A stretch of 64,000 bases of DNA, taken from Haliscomenobacter sp965225875 (GTDB lineage Bacteria > Bacteroidota > Bacteroidia > Chitinophagales > Saprospiraceae). Numbering within the stretch: position 1 is the stretch's first letter; the number at the start of each line of letters is the position of its first letter. Below the pieces are notes generated by a model. The model made no database searches and was not told where the DNA came from. It saw nothing but the letters and a program-made list of their open reading frames with translations. The DNA is taken from the NCBI RefSeq assembly GCF_965225875.1, contig NZ_CBDDBS010000002.1:2170001-2234000 (forward strand), read 5' to 3'. Of the stretch, positions 27,231 to 36,949 are shown piece by piece. Both the position numbers and the translations under genes were made by a program.

Positions 27231-28994
27231 ATGTTTAAAGTTTTGGGTTCATTGCGTTTGATTTTGCTTTTATGTTGCCTCGGCGACGTGAGCCAAATGC
27301 TATGGGCGCAAAAAAAACTGGGCTTGCAAAGTGACGCCCCCTTGCCCGCTGACTTCAATCTGAGTACCTACACTTACAGCGATAGTCTTTCCCTGCAAAG
27401 CAGCCTTCAACGCCTCGTGCTCGATTTACAGCAACGCGCCTACCTAGAAGCTTCGGTGGATAGTGTCACATATCGAGACTCCAGTGCAGTGGCCTGGCTG
27501 CATTTGGGGCCGGCTTACCGTTGGGGGCAACTTAGCCCTAGGGGAATTCCAATGGATTGGTGGCGGAATGCCACCAATGATTTGCAGAAAAAAAAGGGCG
27601 GATTTGACCTGACCAAACTGGAACGGGCTCAAAAAACTGTTTTGCGGCAAGCCACCAATCAAGGTTATCCTTTTGCCCAAATCCGACTCGATAGTGTACA
27701 GATAAACCCTGGGCGCTTCGATGCTCAAATGGTGCTGGACAAAGGTGATTTGATCTACTTTGACACCTTGCTCCTGAGAGGAGATGCCAATATTGCCCCT
27801 ACCTACTTGCAATCCTATTTGGGATTTCAGCGCAAGCAGCTTTACGATCAATCCCGGGTGGAACGCATTCGGGAACGCATCCAGGAATTGCCTTTTTTAC
27901 AATTAAAATCCGATCCGGAAGTTGAGTTTATTGGTTCGCGTGCACTGGTGGTACTCGATTTGACAAAGCAAAAAGCCAGTCGTTTTGACTTCATCATCGG
28001 GGTTTTACCCAATAGCCAACAGGTCAAACGATTGTTGGTCACGGGGAGTTTTGAAGGAGAATTGCAGAATCAATTGGGGCGAGGGGAGCGGATTTACGCC
28101 CGTTTTGAACAATTGCGCCCAACGAGCCCCCGGTTGGATTTGCAGTTCAATTACCCCTTTTTGGCCAATCTGCCGATTGGTACCGATTTTAAATTGCATT
28201 TGTACCGCCGCGATACGGCATTTTTGGACCTGGATCTGGACTTTGGTGTGCAGTACTTGTTTGAAGGAGGGAATTATTTCAAGGTGTTTTGGAATCAGCG
28301 TAGTTCCCGTTTATTGCAATTGAATGAAGTGCAGTTGCTTGATTCCCGAGTGCTGCCCCCCACCCTGGATGTGAGCCAATCTTCCTTCGGCCTGGAATTT
28401 CAACAACAAGCCCTGGATTACCGCTTCAATCCCCGGCGTGGTTGGGCGATTTTGGGTCGCGGTGGAGCTGGAACCAAAAAAATCTTGCCGAACAGCCGCA
28501 TCAACGAACTTGGCCTGGGTTTCCTATACGACACACTGCAACTGCGCAGCTTTCAATACCGTTTGCTCAGCGAAACCGAAACTTATCTGCCTGTCGGCAA
28601 AAACACTACCCTAAAACTCAAAGCCAGCACGGGCTGGACGATTGCCAATCAGGCCATTTACCAAAATGAGCAATTCCGCATTGGCGGCAATCGCCTGCTG
28701 CGAGGTTTTGATGAGGAATTCATTTTTGCAACCCATTATGCAGTAGGTTCTGCGGAATACCGCCTGCTGCTGAGCCGCAATTCTTTTTTGTACACCTTTG
28801 GCGATTACGCCTGGGTGGCCAATCGGACTACGGTGGTACAGGAGGATTATCGGGCCTTGGGTTTTGGGGCGGGGATTACGTTTGAAACGCGGGCGGGTTT
28901 GTTTGGGCTTAGTTTGGCGTTTGGGGCGCGCACAGGGGCTGCGATTGACTTTGCCGGGCCGAAGGTGCATTTCGGTTATGTGAGTTTGTTTTAG
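27231..28994 (+). CDS. BamA/TamA-like outer-membrane protein (surface-antigen family)
   Basis: 587 aa, with signal peptide (about 1-26, ending MLWAQ). A POTRA-like region (about 105-255) includes YFDTLLLRGDANIAPTYLQS and ERIRERIQELPFLQL. The C-terminal Omp85 16-strand barrel (about 270-587) has the family signature FRIGGNRLLRGFDEEF and ends ...KVHFGYVSLF. Omp85 proteins insert or export outer-membrane proteins. With fewer POTRA units than BamA, this is more likely a TamA-like or accessory member. The 53-bp gap to the divergent TlpA-like gene contains both promoters. Confidence 0.9.
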   Translation: MFKVLGSLRLILLLCCLGDVSQMLWAQKKLGLQSDAPLPADFNLSTYTYSDSLSLQSSLQRLVLDLQQRAYLEASVDSVTYRDSSAVAWLHLGPAYRWGQLSPRGIPMDWWRNATNDLQKKKGGFDLTKLERAQKTVLRQATNQGYPFAQIRLDSVQINPGRFDAQMVLDKGDLIYFDTLLLRGDANIAPTYLQSYLGFQRKQLYDQSRVERIRERIQELPFLQLKSDPEVEFIGSRALVVLDLTKQKASRFDFIIGVLPNSQQVKRLLVTGSFEGELQNQLGRGERIYARFEQLRPTSPRLDLQFNYPFLANLPIGTDFKLHLYRRDTAFLDLDLDFGVQYLFEGGNYFKVFWNQRSSRLLQLNEVQLLDSRVLPPTLDVSQSSFGLEFQQQALDYRFNPRRGWAILGRGGAGTKKILPNSRINELGLGFLYDTLQLRSFQYRLLSETETYLPVGKNTTLKLKASTGWTIANQAIYQNEQFRIGGNRLLRGFDEEFIFATHYAVGSAEYRLLLSRNSFLYTFGDYAWVANRTTVVQEDYRALGFGAGITFETRAGLFGLSLAFGARTGAAIDFAGPKVHFGYVSLF

Positions 28995-29005
28995 GTCCCC
29001 TTCCA

Positions 29006-29060
29006 AAGGTGGTGAAATTATTATCCTGCTCCGCAGGTATCTTTTTCTTTTCACCACCTT
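29006..29060. repeat. Double hairpin downstream of the BamA-like gene
   Basis: Outer arms 29006-29017 (AAGGTGGTGAAA) and 29049-29060 enclose an inner CCTGC-TCC-GCAGG hairpin (29025-29037). It begins 12 bp after the stop codon. A T-rich stretch precedes the right arm; it may serve as a terminator. Confidence 0.6.
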
Positions 29061-29138
29061 AGGCACCTAAGTTCATCTTAGGGGTTCACCTTAGAAAAGG
29101 TTTGTTTATTACCTATTTCCTGCTCGCTCGGAAAAGCT

Positions 29139-29146
29139 TATTTTTG
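29139..29146 (+). promoter_or_regulatory. -7 element upstream of the PKD-domain gene
   Basis: TATTTTTG matches TAnnTTTG, 58 bases before the chosen ATG (29204). No good -33 element is seen. Its place argues against the longer ORF start at 29102. Confidence 0.45.
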
Positions 29147-29203
29147 GGAAACATACTAAATGTGTACAAGTGCTTGTTTCAAGAACAGCTAATACCTTAT
29201 TCC

Positions 29204-31231
29204 ATGAGAAAACCATCTACCAGCCTATTTTTTGGACTATTCATTCTCCCCATCTGCCTGTGGGCACAACCCGTCACCCCTGAACCCAGTGCCGATTTCA
29301 GCATTCAGCAACAAGGGGGCGCCTTCCTTTTTGCCCCCATTTTGCCCAGCCAACAAGCCATTCCTGGTGCTCCCCTGCCCTATTACGACTACTATTGGGA
29401 ATTTGGCGACGGAGCTTACAGTTTCGATAAATCACCCAGCCATACTTATACCCGCAATGGTGCTTTTGAAGCACAACTTTGGGCAACCGGGAAATACGAC
29501 AAGGGTAAATCCCCCAAAACCCGCCCAAAACGCAACGAAGTCAACGATCAAGCCAGCTACCTGGCTAGCAATGCGCCTGGATTTCCGGTGGCACCAAAAG
29601 AAAAGACGCTGCAACTGCGCGCCATCCGCAATCCCCGGCCCGATGAAGAGCTGGTATTTATTCTAACCTACGCCAACCTGGATGAGGCCAATACCTCTGG
29701 TGAGTTGCACCTTTTTTTCAATCAAAGAGAATACCGTCAACCCCATTTTTCTTTTTTACAGAGCCGGACCCATTACGGCGAAACCGACGGCAGTGGCCCC
29801 GACATCAGTTTTTCGCCCGCCCGCTACCAGAGTCAAAACCTGTGGGCCAGTGTAGACGAACGGGCCTGGGTCAACTGGATGCTCCCGGCTCTGCCCAACC
29901 AATTGGTGCAGGAAAGTTTGAACACTTACAGCCAGCAAAAAACCTGGCGTTTTAGCAACCTGAAGCGTGGCGAGAAACGCAACCTGTTTATTTCCCTACA
30001 ATCCACCCCCGCAATGCTGGCCGATACGAATGCCATCATTACGGTGGATGCCCTGTATTTGGGCGACAACGGCAGCAGCTCCAAGGTGACACTGGAAATG
30101 GAAATCCTGGCCTCGCACGACCCCAACAACATTGCGGTATCGCGCAAAAAAATGAGCTTCCGCAGCATCAAAGGCAAGGGTTTGACCTACAAAGTGAATT
30201 TCCAAAACAATGGCGAAGGCCCGGCCAGTACCATTCAAATCACGACCGGAATTCCCAAGGGTATGGAAGCCAGTGGGCTCCGGGTGCTCGACATGTACCC
30301 CTCATGTCCGGTTTGTCCCGATGCAGCGGTGGCTTCCCTGAGTTGTTTGGATACCACCATCAAAGAAGACAAGCTGGTTTTTACTTTTCGCAACATCTAT
30401 TTGCCCGGCACCAAACAAGATGGAGTAGGTGATCGGGATTCTACCAAGGGTTTTGTCAAATACCGCATCGAAGCTGGGCGAAAAATGAAAAAATACCCTT
30501 TTGATAGTCAGGCGAGTATTGTTTTTGACAAAAATCCGCCGATTGTGACCAATCATGCCCGCACCCACTTTAAACCGGGCTGGTCTTTGGGGGCTATGTT
30601 GGGACAAAATGTTTTTTTGGATAAACCAGGCCTGAACAGCACTTTCGCTGGCTTGACCCTTTCCCCTTTCAAACCTTACAAACCTTACCTCCAGGTGGAA
30701 ATTTTTCCTGCCACCACCGGACGGATGGATTTCCCGGCGGATGGATTTATTTTGCACCAATCTACCCGCCAGGCAACCACACAGCTGAATGGGCGAGTCA
30801 TTGATGTGGTGGTAGATTCATTGGTGCGGGCCAATGGGCCGGGGTATCAAGAATTTCAGACCTTGTCGGCCGTGCCTTTGCAGTTGCGCAAAAACCTGAG
30901 TGACTGGATGGGGATAGGCGTAGGCGTAGTGGCTTCGGTACAAACCGAAAAGTTTACAGCCAGTTCCTACACCATTGGACGACGTACCTCTTTTTGCAAA
31001 ATTGATGCCGCAGGCAATTGCCAGCCAGGAGATGTGTTGCGGGAATTGAGTTTTAGCCGCGAGCAAAAAACCTTCGACCGAGGTGACATGACGCGCTGGG
31101 ATTTCAGTGTATTTGCCGACATCCAACTGGGTTTGGTGCGCCGGGGACCAGCATTGGGCTTGCGCAATGTTTTGCGTTTGACTCAGGAGCCGAGGTATTA
31201 TCTGGCGGGGTATTTGAGCTTTAAGATTTAG
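29204..31231 (+). CDS. PKD-domain surface protein
   Basis: 675 aa from ATG 29204, which opens a signal peptide (MRKPSTSLFFGLFILPICLW, cleaved near WAQP); the longer frame to 29102 crosses the promoter element. A PKD domain (about 25-110) has the typical YYWEFGDGAYSFDKSPSHTY. A central region carries the motif HDPNN and FRSIKGKGLTYKVNFQNNGEGPA, typical of DUF11/CARDB-like domains of Bacteroidota surface proteins. The last about 150 residues look beta-rich (RRGPALGLRNVLRLTQEPRY) and could be a barrel. No T9SS C-terminal domain is evident. Role unknown. The vWA-TPR gene follows after 30 bp. Confidence 0.75.
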   Translation: MRKPSTSLFFGLFILPICLWAQPVTPEPSADFSIQQQGGAFLFAPILPSQQAIPGAPLPYYDYYWEFGDGAYSFDKSPSHTYTRNGAFEAQLWATGKYDKGKSPKTRPKRNEVNDQASYLASNAPGFPVAPKEKTLQLRAIRNPRPDEELVFILTYANLDEANTSGELHLFFNQREYRQPHFSFLQSRTHYGETDGSGPDISFSPARYQSQNLWASVDERAWVNWMLPALPNQLVQESLNTYSQQKTWRFSNLKRGEKRNLFISLQSTPAMLADTNAIITVDALYLGDNGSSSKVTLEMEILASHDPNNIAVSRKKMSFRSIKGKGLTYKVNFQNNGEGPASTIQITTGIPKGMEASGLRVLDMYPSCPVCPDAAVASLSCLDTTIKEDKLVFTFRNIYLPGTKQDGVGDRDSTKGFVKYRIEAGRKMKKYPFDSQASIVFDKNPPIVTNHARTHFKPGWSLGAMLGQNVFLDKPGLNSTFAGLTLSPFKPYKPYLQVEIFPATTGRMDFPADGFILHQSTRQATTQLNGRVIDVVVDSLVRANGPGYQEFQTLSAVPLQLRKNLSDWMGIGVGVVASVQTEKFTASSYTIGRRTSFCKIDAAGNCQPGDVLRELSFSREQKTFDRGDMTRWDFSVFADIQLGLVRRGPALGLRNVLRLTQEPRYYLAGYLSFKI

Positions 31232-31261
31232 GACTTTGTTTTTTTCAACACCGACTTACTT

Positions 31262-32956
31262 ATGAAGAGAACTATACCGTTTTACTCCCTGGTATTGCTA
31301 TTGTTAGGCGGTTTTGGGGTGGATTTGGTGCAAAATGGTGCTTGGGTCTCAGAACCCCCGACCCCTGGAAGGGGAGTACATTCTCGGTTGGCAACCAATA
31401 ATATTTCTTCTACAAAAAGGCAGAATTTCGCACTTACCGAAACTGTACCCCCCTTCCAGGGGTCGGGGGTTCTGAGGCCACAGCACAATACTGAAGGCAG
31501 CCAACGCTGGTACAAGTCTCTGACTTGTACCCAATATCTCCGCGTCTCTGACGCACAAGCAATGCGAAAATTTCACAAAAACACAGGTCAGAGACTTGTA
31601 CCAGCGCCAGTATTTCTCCCCCCCGACAAACAAGCCTACCGCCTGCACTACCAAGGCTCGCTCCAATACGCCGAAGGCAAATACCGCCAGGCCAGTGGCA
31701 ATTTTGAACGCGCTTATCACCTCTTTCCCGAAAATTTCAGTTTTGCCCTAGCGCATGGGCTATGCCTGGGGCGCCTCGGGGATGCGAGTGAAGCCAAAAA
31801 AGTACTGGAAAAAGCCCGCCAGCTCGTTACTCCCAATGACCAGGAACGCCAACAAAAACTGGCGATGGCGACTTTTTTTCTGGGCATGAGTTTCAGCTAT
31901 GCCGATCGTTACAGTGAAGCATTGCCCTTGTTGCGCGATGCCGTGGCGATGCAACAAAAAATCCCGCAAAAATCGCTCTTGAGCGTGTATTACAATGCAC
32001 TGGGTAAGGCCATTTTGCTCAATCAGGGCCGCAATGCCCATCGGCGCAATTACCAGCCGCTGCATTACCACGTCCATCGGCGGGATATGGAAAAAGCTTT
32101 TGTGGCCTTTGAGGCGGCAGTAAAAGCGGACCCCGAAAATGTGGTGGCGCTACACAATTACCTGCAATTGGCGGACACCTTGAAAGTCAGTTCTATTTTG
32201 CCGGAAGCTGATACCAACCAGGTTCAACGCCGGGAATACAAACCTACCTTCCTCAACATGCACAAAACCATCATCAGCGACCTGAAATTGAACAATTACG
32301 ACGAGCTGGTTTTTTTGCTGGACATCTCGGGCTCAATGGTGATGGAAAAAGTGGTGTGTTATGGGGCGGATCGTTTTACGGCGATGAAGGATTTGTGCCT
32401 GAAAATTTTGCCCGAAATAGACACGAGTATTGAACTGGGGATTGGTACGATTGGGGGCGTTTGTGATAGTCCGCCCGATTTGTGGTTTGCTTCCGGGGGC
32501 ATCAATCGGGTGGATTTGCGCAGCAAATTGCGCTTCCTGATTCCCGATGGCACTACTCCCCTGCTGACCATGTTGTTGCGTTGCCCGGAGTTGTTCTCGA
32601 ATGATCCCACCCGCAGCAAAAGTATTTTCCTGATCAGTGATGGCGCCAATACCTGCCGCGAGGGTGGCATGGACATCTGTGAGTGGGCCAGCGAGTTGGC
32701 ATCCAAAGGCATCGCCGTCAATGTACTGACCTTCCTCAGCACCACCTCCGACAATACCGACGCTTTCGCCGAATACCTCTGCCTCGCCGAAAACACCAAG
32801 GCAAACATCATCTACCTGGACAACTACCGCTGCCGACTGGAGCCTTTTGCATTTGACATGGTGAAGACCTGTCAGTCAAAAATTCCGGCGATGGAGCGGA
32901 GTCGGTGTTTGGGGCCGAGTGTAAAGGAATTGTGGAATGTGTGGGTGGCGGAGTGA
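31262..32956 (+). CDS. TPR and von Willebrand factor A protein with palindrome-encoded linker
   Basis: 564 aa. The N-terminus (about 1-22, MKRTIPFYSLVLLLLGGFGV) looks like a signal peptide. Residues 30-115 are encoded by two palindromic repeats (31349-31475 and 31505-31606) and have no recognisable fold. TPR units follow (about 124-300; YQGSLQYAEGKYRQASGNFE, YSEALPLLRDAVAM). A vWA domain (about 345-530) has MIDAS motif DISGS and downstream TTPL and SDGANT. The vWA fold binds metal and a protein ligand. The frame is kept through the insertion. If the signal peptide is a coincidence, translation could start near Met101, at 31562. Confidence 0.82.
   Translation: MKRTIPFYSLVLLLLGGFGVDLVQNGAWVSEPPTPGRGVHSRLATNNISSTKRQNFALTETVPPFQGSGVLRPQHNTEGSQRWYKSLTCTQYLRVSDAQAMRKFHKNTGQRLVPAPVFLPPDKQAYRLHYQGSLQYAEGKYRQASGNFERAYHLFPENFSFALAHGLCLGRLGDASEAKKVLEKARQLVTPNDQERQQKLAMATFFLGMSFSYADRYSEALPLLRDAVAMQQKIPQKSLLSVYYNALGKAILLNQGRNAHRRNYQPLHYHVHRRDMEKAFVAFEAAVKADPENVVALHNYLQLADTLKVSSILPEADTNQVQRREYKPTFLNMHKTIISDLKLNNYDELVFLLDISGSMVMEKVVCYGADRFTAMKDLCLKILPEIDTSIELGIGTIGGVCDSPPDLWFASGGINRVDLRSKLRFLIPDGTTPLLTMLLRCPELFSNDPTRSKSIFLISDGANTCREGGMDICEWASELASKGIAVNVLTFLSTTSDNTDAFAEYLCLAENTKANIIYLDNYRCRLEPFAFDMVKTCQSKIPAMERSRCLGPSVKELWNVWVAE
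31349..31606. repeat. Two palindromes inserted in frame in the vWA gene
   Basis: Palindrome 1 arms are 31349-31379 and 31445-31475, 31 nt with one mismatch, containing CAGAACCCCCGACCCCTGG. Palindrome 2 arms are 31505-31524 and 31587-31606, 20 nt and perfect (CGCTGGTACAAGTCTCTGAC). The left arm of palindrome 2 also forms its own hairpin (GTACAAGTC-TCT-GACTTGTAC). Together they span 258 nt, a multiple of three, and introduce no stop codon in the + frame. Confidence 0.9.
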
Positions 32957-33067
32957 GGGGGGCTCATTCTGAAAAACTGTTTTTCAGGCTTGTTGAAAAT
33001 AATTTACATCTCTCGGCTTCTCACTCCCCACACCAGCCAAAGCATCATTTCTTGTAATTTGGTACTT

Positions 33068-34090
33068 TCACTTATTCAGGTAATTCCACCTCCCACTTTT
33101 CACATCTATCGTCCAGGGTTTTGGTTCTGGCAGCCAAAGTTTACCCTCACCTATTTCTACTGGCATCCATAAGTAGCGCGAATCCCATTGGGTTCTTGGT
33201 TTCCATACGTCTCCTAAAAAGATGACTGTTGTCGCTTTTTTGCCAACTACTTTTACAAACATCGTTGATTGCGAGCCATAAGTTTTGGTCTCTGCTGGAG
33301 CGATGTCTACAAATTCACTCCAGGGCCCGGATAAAGAAGGGGCAGTGGCCACTTTATTGGGATTGGGATTCCAACCAGTTAGTGCCGAGCCTACCGCGTA
33401 ATACTTGTTTTCATAATGCACAATAGCTCCGCCCTCTAATGGTGATTTGATAAAGGCCACTTCTTTTTCAACATTGAGGTAATCTTCAGATAAGCTGGCA
33501 ATGTAAAAACCCTTATCAGGCCTGCTTTCAAAAATTAAATAAGCACTTCCGTCATCATCGATAAATTGCCCAATATCCCGGCTTTCTTTCCCCAGAGGCC
33601 TGAAGGATTTGACATAATTGAATGGGCCGGTGGGCTTGTCACTGATCGCTACTCCTACTCTGGCAAAGTCATACGCATAAGGATTTTTTGAGCCCCTGAT
33701 CCCTCCATCGAGGTGCATATACATTACGTATTTTTTTGTTTTGCTGTTGTAATACACTTTGGGTCTTTCCAATACCCATCTATGCCCTTTTATGGCCGTA
33801 TCGGGTTTGGTGCTCTTGAAGGCATCCCCTTTGAATTCCCAATTGATTAAATCCTTTGAAGCATAACAGCTAACGTAGCGGTAGTTTGAATCCAGTCCTT
33901 GGCGGCGTTGTTCGCCATACCAATAGTAAGTTTTTTTAATTTTTATGATTCCACCTCCATGCGCCTGGATGTGGTTTCCGTCTGAGTCGGGCCAAACCTC
34001 TTTGGGATATATGGCTGTTTGCTTTTGAGCAAACCCTGCAAATCCCCAAAAAACAGTAAAGGCGAGTAGTAGGAAATATATCTTTTTCAT
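33068..34090 (-). CDS. Glycoside hydrolase family 43 protein (galactanase-like subgroup)
   Basis: 340 aa, secreted (signal peptide about 1-21, ending GFAGFAQ). Five-bladed-propeller GH43 pattern: the opening WPDSDGNHIQAHGGGIIKIK, a central FIDDDGSAYLIFE and HYENKYYAVGSALTGWNPNP. The start resembles subfamily 24-type exo-beta-1,3-galactanases, where the usual first catalytic Asp is replaced by the QAHGGG motif (family knowledge). Substrate assignment is tentative; a beta-galactoside is most likely. It is divergent from the L-fucose genes (162-bp gap). Arabinogalactan side chains contain fucose, so the pairing makes sense. Confidence 0.82.
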   Translation of the reverse strand: MKKIYFLLLAFTVFWGFAGFAQKQTAIYPKEVWPDSDGNHIQAHGGGIIKIKKTYYWYGEQRRQGLDSNYRYVSCYASKDLINWEFKGDAFKSTKPDTAIKGHRWVLERPKVYYNSKTKKYVMYMHLDGGIRGSKNPYAYDFARVGVAISDKPTGPFNYVKSFRPLGKESRDIGQFIDDDGSAYLIFESRPDKGFYIASLSEDYLNVEKEVAFIKSPLEGGAIVHYENKYYAVGSALTGWNPNPNKVATAPSLSGPWSEFVDIAPAETKTYGSQSTMFVKVVGKKATTVIFLGDVWKPRTQWDSRYLWMPVEIGEGKLWLPEPKPWTIDVKSGRWNYLNK

Positions 34091-34252
34091 AAACGCAGTC
34101 TGAAAGTCAATTAATGATGCACTTCAAAATAGAATAACAATGTAGGCATTCTATTTTTTAGGATCGGAATCGCTCATTTTTTAAATTTTTTTCAAATTTA
34201 ACTCAGCTTTCCCCGAATCAATTCTATTTTTACCCGTAAAGCAAGATTCTGA

Positions 34253-35026
<774 letters not shown>

Positions 35027-35027
35027 T

Positions 35028-35107
35028 GGGTGATGAATGATGAGTTATGAATGATGAATCTAAGTCATAGCTCCCCATTCATCACTTATCATTCATCACT
35101 CATCATT
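35028..35107. repeat. Palindrome, copy H (TGATGAATGA arms without the family-1 core)
   Basis: Arms GGGTGATGAATGATGAGTTA (35028-) and ATTCATCACTTATCATTCAT (35077-) pair imperfectly around the short centre CTAAGTCATAGCTCC. The outer arm type matches copy C, but the GGCTACCGC core is missing. It fills the gap between the fucose dehydrogenase and fucP. Confidence 0.7.
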
Positions 35108-35119
35108 CTTTTTTCTGCT

Positions 35120-36367
35120 ATGACAAACAAAATCGCCTCTTACACCCTATCCTTCGTGCTGGTAACCAGCCTGTTCTTTTTGTGGGCCTTTGTGCACAAC
35201 CTGGAGCCCATCCTGATTCCCCACCTGAAAAAAGCTTGTCAGCTGACCGATATGCAATCGGCATTGATTGACTCTGCCGTTTATTTGGGGTATTTCATCA
35301 TGGCCATTCCGGCCGGCATTGTGATGAAAAAATATGGTTTCCGCCGTGGCATTATCATTGGCTTGGTGCTGTATGCGATTGGAGCCTTCTTATTCATCCC
35401 GGCGGCCAATTCCCGGATGTACATCTTCTTTTTGGGTGCCTTGTTCATCATTGCCTCGGGTTGTACCTTTTTGGAAACGGTGGCCAACCCTTACGTCACC
35501 CTGCTTGGTAAACCCGAGGGTGCAACGACCCGGTTGAACCTCAGTCAATCCTTCAATGGTTTGGGCGCTTTTGTGGCTCCGATCCTGGGTGGACAGTTCA
35601 TTTTGAGCGGGATTGAGCTCTCCCAAAGTGAACAAAGCGCCATGTCGGTTGAGCAACTCAATGCCTACATGCAAAGTGAGGCCAATACGGTGCGTATCCC
35701 TTATTTGATCATCGGCTTGGTCGTTTTATTGGTAGCGATCCTGTTTATCTTCATCCGCACTCCGGAGCCGGGGGTAAAAGAAACTGGAACGCAGGAAAAG
35801 CGCAGCTTGCTCCACGCCCTGCGTCATGCTCACTTGCGCAATGGGGTAATCGCCCAGTTTTTTTACGTAGGGGCCCAGGTTTGTGTGACCAGTTTTTTCA
35901 TCCGCTTTGCCAAGTTTTCCAGCAATATTCCAGAGAAGGATGCCGCATTTTGGTTGAGTATGGCCATGCTGGGTTTTATGCTGGGGCGCTTTGTAGGTAC
36001 TTTATTGACGCGTTACATTGCGCCTAATCGCCTCCTGTTTATTTATTCGCTGGCTGCTGCTGGTTTGTTGGGTGTGGCTATGGTTACGGGTTCTACGATT
36101 GCCGTTTGGGCGATTATTCTGGTGCCTTTTTTTGAATCGATCATGTTTCCAACCATTTTTTCATTGGCCATTCAAGACTTGAAGGAAGATACCGAATTGG
36201 GTTCTTCGCTGGTGGTGATGTCTATTGTGGGTGGGGCTTTTGCACCTTTGCTCATGGGCTGGATTTCTGATCAATCGACTATTAAATTGGCTTATATTGT
36301 TCCTTTGCTCTGCCTGCTGGTGGTCGCTTGGTACGGGGCGAGAGGGTATAAGGTACAAACGGCATAG
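35120..36367 (+). CDS. fucP: L-fucose:H+ symporter, FucP family MFS
   Basis: Inner-membrane sugar importer, 415 aa, 12 helices. I start at ATG 35120 (MTNKIASYTL); the longer frame begins in palindrome H. Residues that bind fucose and couple protons in E. coli FucP (Asp46 and Glu135) have counterparts: Asp in SALIDSAVYLGYF and Glu in TFLETVANPYVTLLG. The motifs LNLSQSFNGLGAFVAPILGG and GRFVGTLL are also typical. Preceded by the probable L-fucose dehydrogenase and followed by a mutarotase, it forms the uptake part of a fucose operon. Other FucP-family members carry glucose or galactose, so the exact sugar is inferred from context. Confidence 0.88.
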   Translation: MTNKIASYTLSFVLVTSLFFLWAFVHNLEPILIPHLKKACQLTDMQSALIDSAVYLGYFIMAIPAGIVMKKYGFRRGIIIGLVLYAIGAFLFIPAANSRMYIFFLGALFIIASGCTFLETVANPYVTLLGKPEGATTRLNLSQSFNGLGAFVAPILGGQFILSGIELSQSEQSAMSVEQLNAYMQSEANTVRIPYLIIGLVVLLVAILFIFIRTPEPGVKETGTQEKRSLLHALRHAHLRNGVIAQFFYVGAQVCVTSFFIRFAKFSSNIPEKDAAFWLSMAMLGFMLGRFVGTLLTRYIAPNRLLFIYSLAAAGLLGVAMVTGSTIAVWAIILVPFFESIMFPTIFSLAIQDLKEDTELGSSLVVMSIVGGAFAPLLMGWISDQSTIKLAYIVPLLCLLVVAWYGARGYKVQTA

Positions 36368-36430
36368 TTCATTAGAATGTATGACACAACTGAGACAACC
36401 CAAAAAATGATGGATGATGCCAGGTTGTAG

Positions 36431-36493
36431 AGACGCACGGCCGTGCGTCTCCCTACAGGTGTGGGATACAAAAAGACGCACGGCCGTGCGTCT
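36431..36493. repeat. Two perfect 20-bp palindromes
   Basis: AGACGCACGGCCGTGCGTCT occurs at 36431-36450 and again at 36474-36493, a perfect palindrome twice within 63 bp. They are flanked by GTAG/CTAC bases (GTAG 36427-36430 and CTAC 36494-36497). It lies between fucP and the mutarotase gene. Confidence 0.9.
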
Positions 36494-36538
36494 CTACGGT
36501 GCGTTGCCCTCAATCATTCATTTTTATCAATAATTGTT

Positions 36539-36877
36539 ATGCAAAGATTTTGCCTGGCGCTGGATCTCGTAGATGATCCAGCGCTCATCGCCGAATACGA
36601 AAAACACCACGAAAAGATCTGGCCTGAAATCAAGGCCAGTATCCTGGATGCCGGAATCACTGATATGGAAATTTATCGGATCGGCAATCGCTTATTCATG
36701 ATTTTGGAGGCAATCGACACCTTCACTTTTGCGCATAAAGCTGCAATAGATGCTGCTATACTCAAAGTCCAGGAGTGGGAAACCCTGATGTGGAAGTATC
36801 AACAGGCGCTGCCTATGGCAAAGCCTGGTCAAAAGTGGCTGCGGATGGATAAGATTTTTGATTTGAAGCAGCAATAG
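36539..36877 (+). CDS. L-rhamnose/L-fucose mutarotase, RhaM family
   Basis: Interconverts alpha and beta anomers of a 6-deoxy sugar. 112 aa, the usual RhaM length. The ATG at 36539 (MQRFCLALDLVDDPALIAEY) is chosen because the upstream frame to 36443 is encoded by the palindrome region. Hallmarks are the His of YEKHHEKIWPEI, Tyr and Arg of MEIYRIGNRLFM, and the C-terminal WLRMDKIFDL. In this cluster it probably acts on L-fucose (inference). The gene closes the fucose transport set. Confidence 0.88.
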   Translation: MQRFCLALDLVDDPALIAEYEKHHEKIWPEIKASILDAGITDMEIYRIGNRLFMILEAIDTFTFAHKAAIDAAILKVQEWETLMWKYQQALPMAKPGQKWLRMDKIFDLKQQ

Positions 36878-36886
36878 GGGTGATAA

Positions 36887-36940
36887 AAAAATAAGTAATC
36901 ATTTTGCCCCACTACATAGCTACTTATCTTGGGCAAAATT
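36887..36940. repeat. Short nested hairpin after the mutarotase gene
   Basis: ATTTTGCCC (36901-36909) pairs with GGGCAAAAT (36931-36939), and AAGTA with TACTT lies nearby. The AAATAAGTAATCATTTTGCC segment is close to the complement of the sequence at 7402-7424. It sits between the mutarotase and the antiporter genes. Confidence 0.55.
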
Positions 36941-36949
36941 TGACTGATT

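Noticed and set aside
29102..29203. Longer N-terminus of the PKD-domain protein starting at 29102
   Set aside because: It would cross the -7 element at 29139-29146, and the ATG at 29204 opens a clear signal peptide.
36443..36538. Longer mutarotase start at 36443
   Set aside because: The added residues are encoded by the palindrome at 36474-36493 and the usual RhaM length is reached from 36539.
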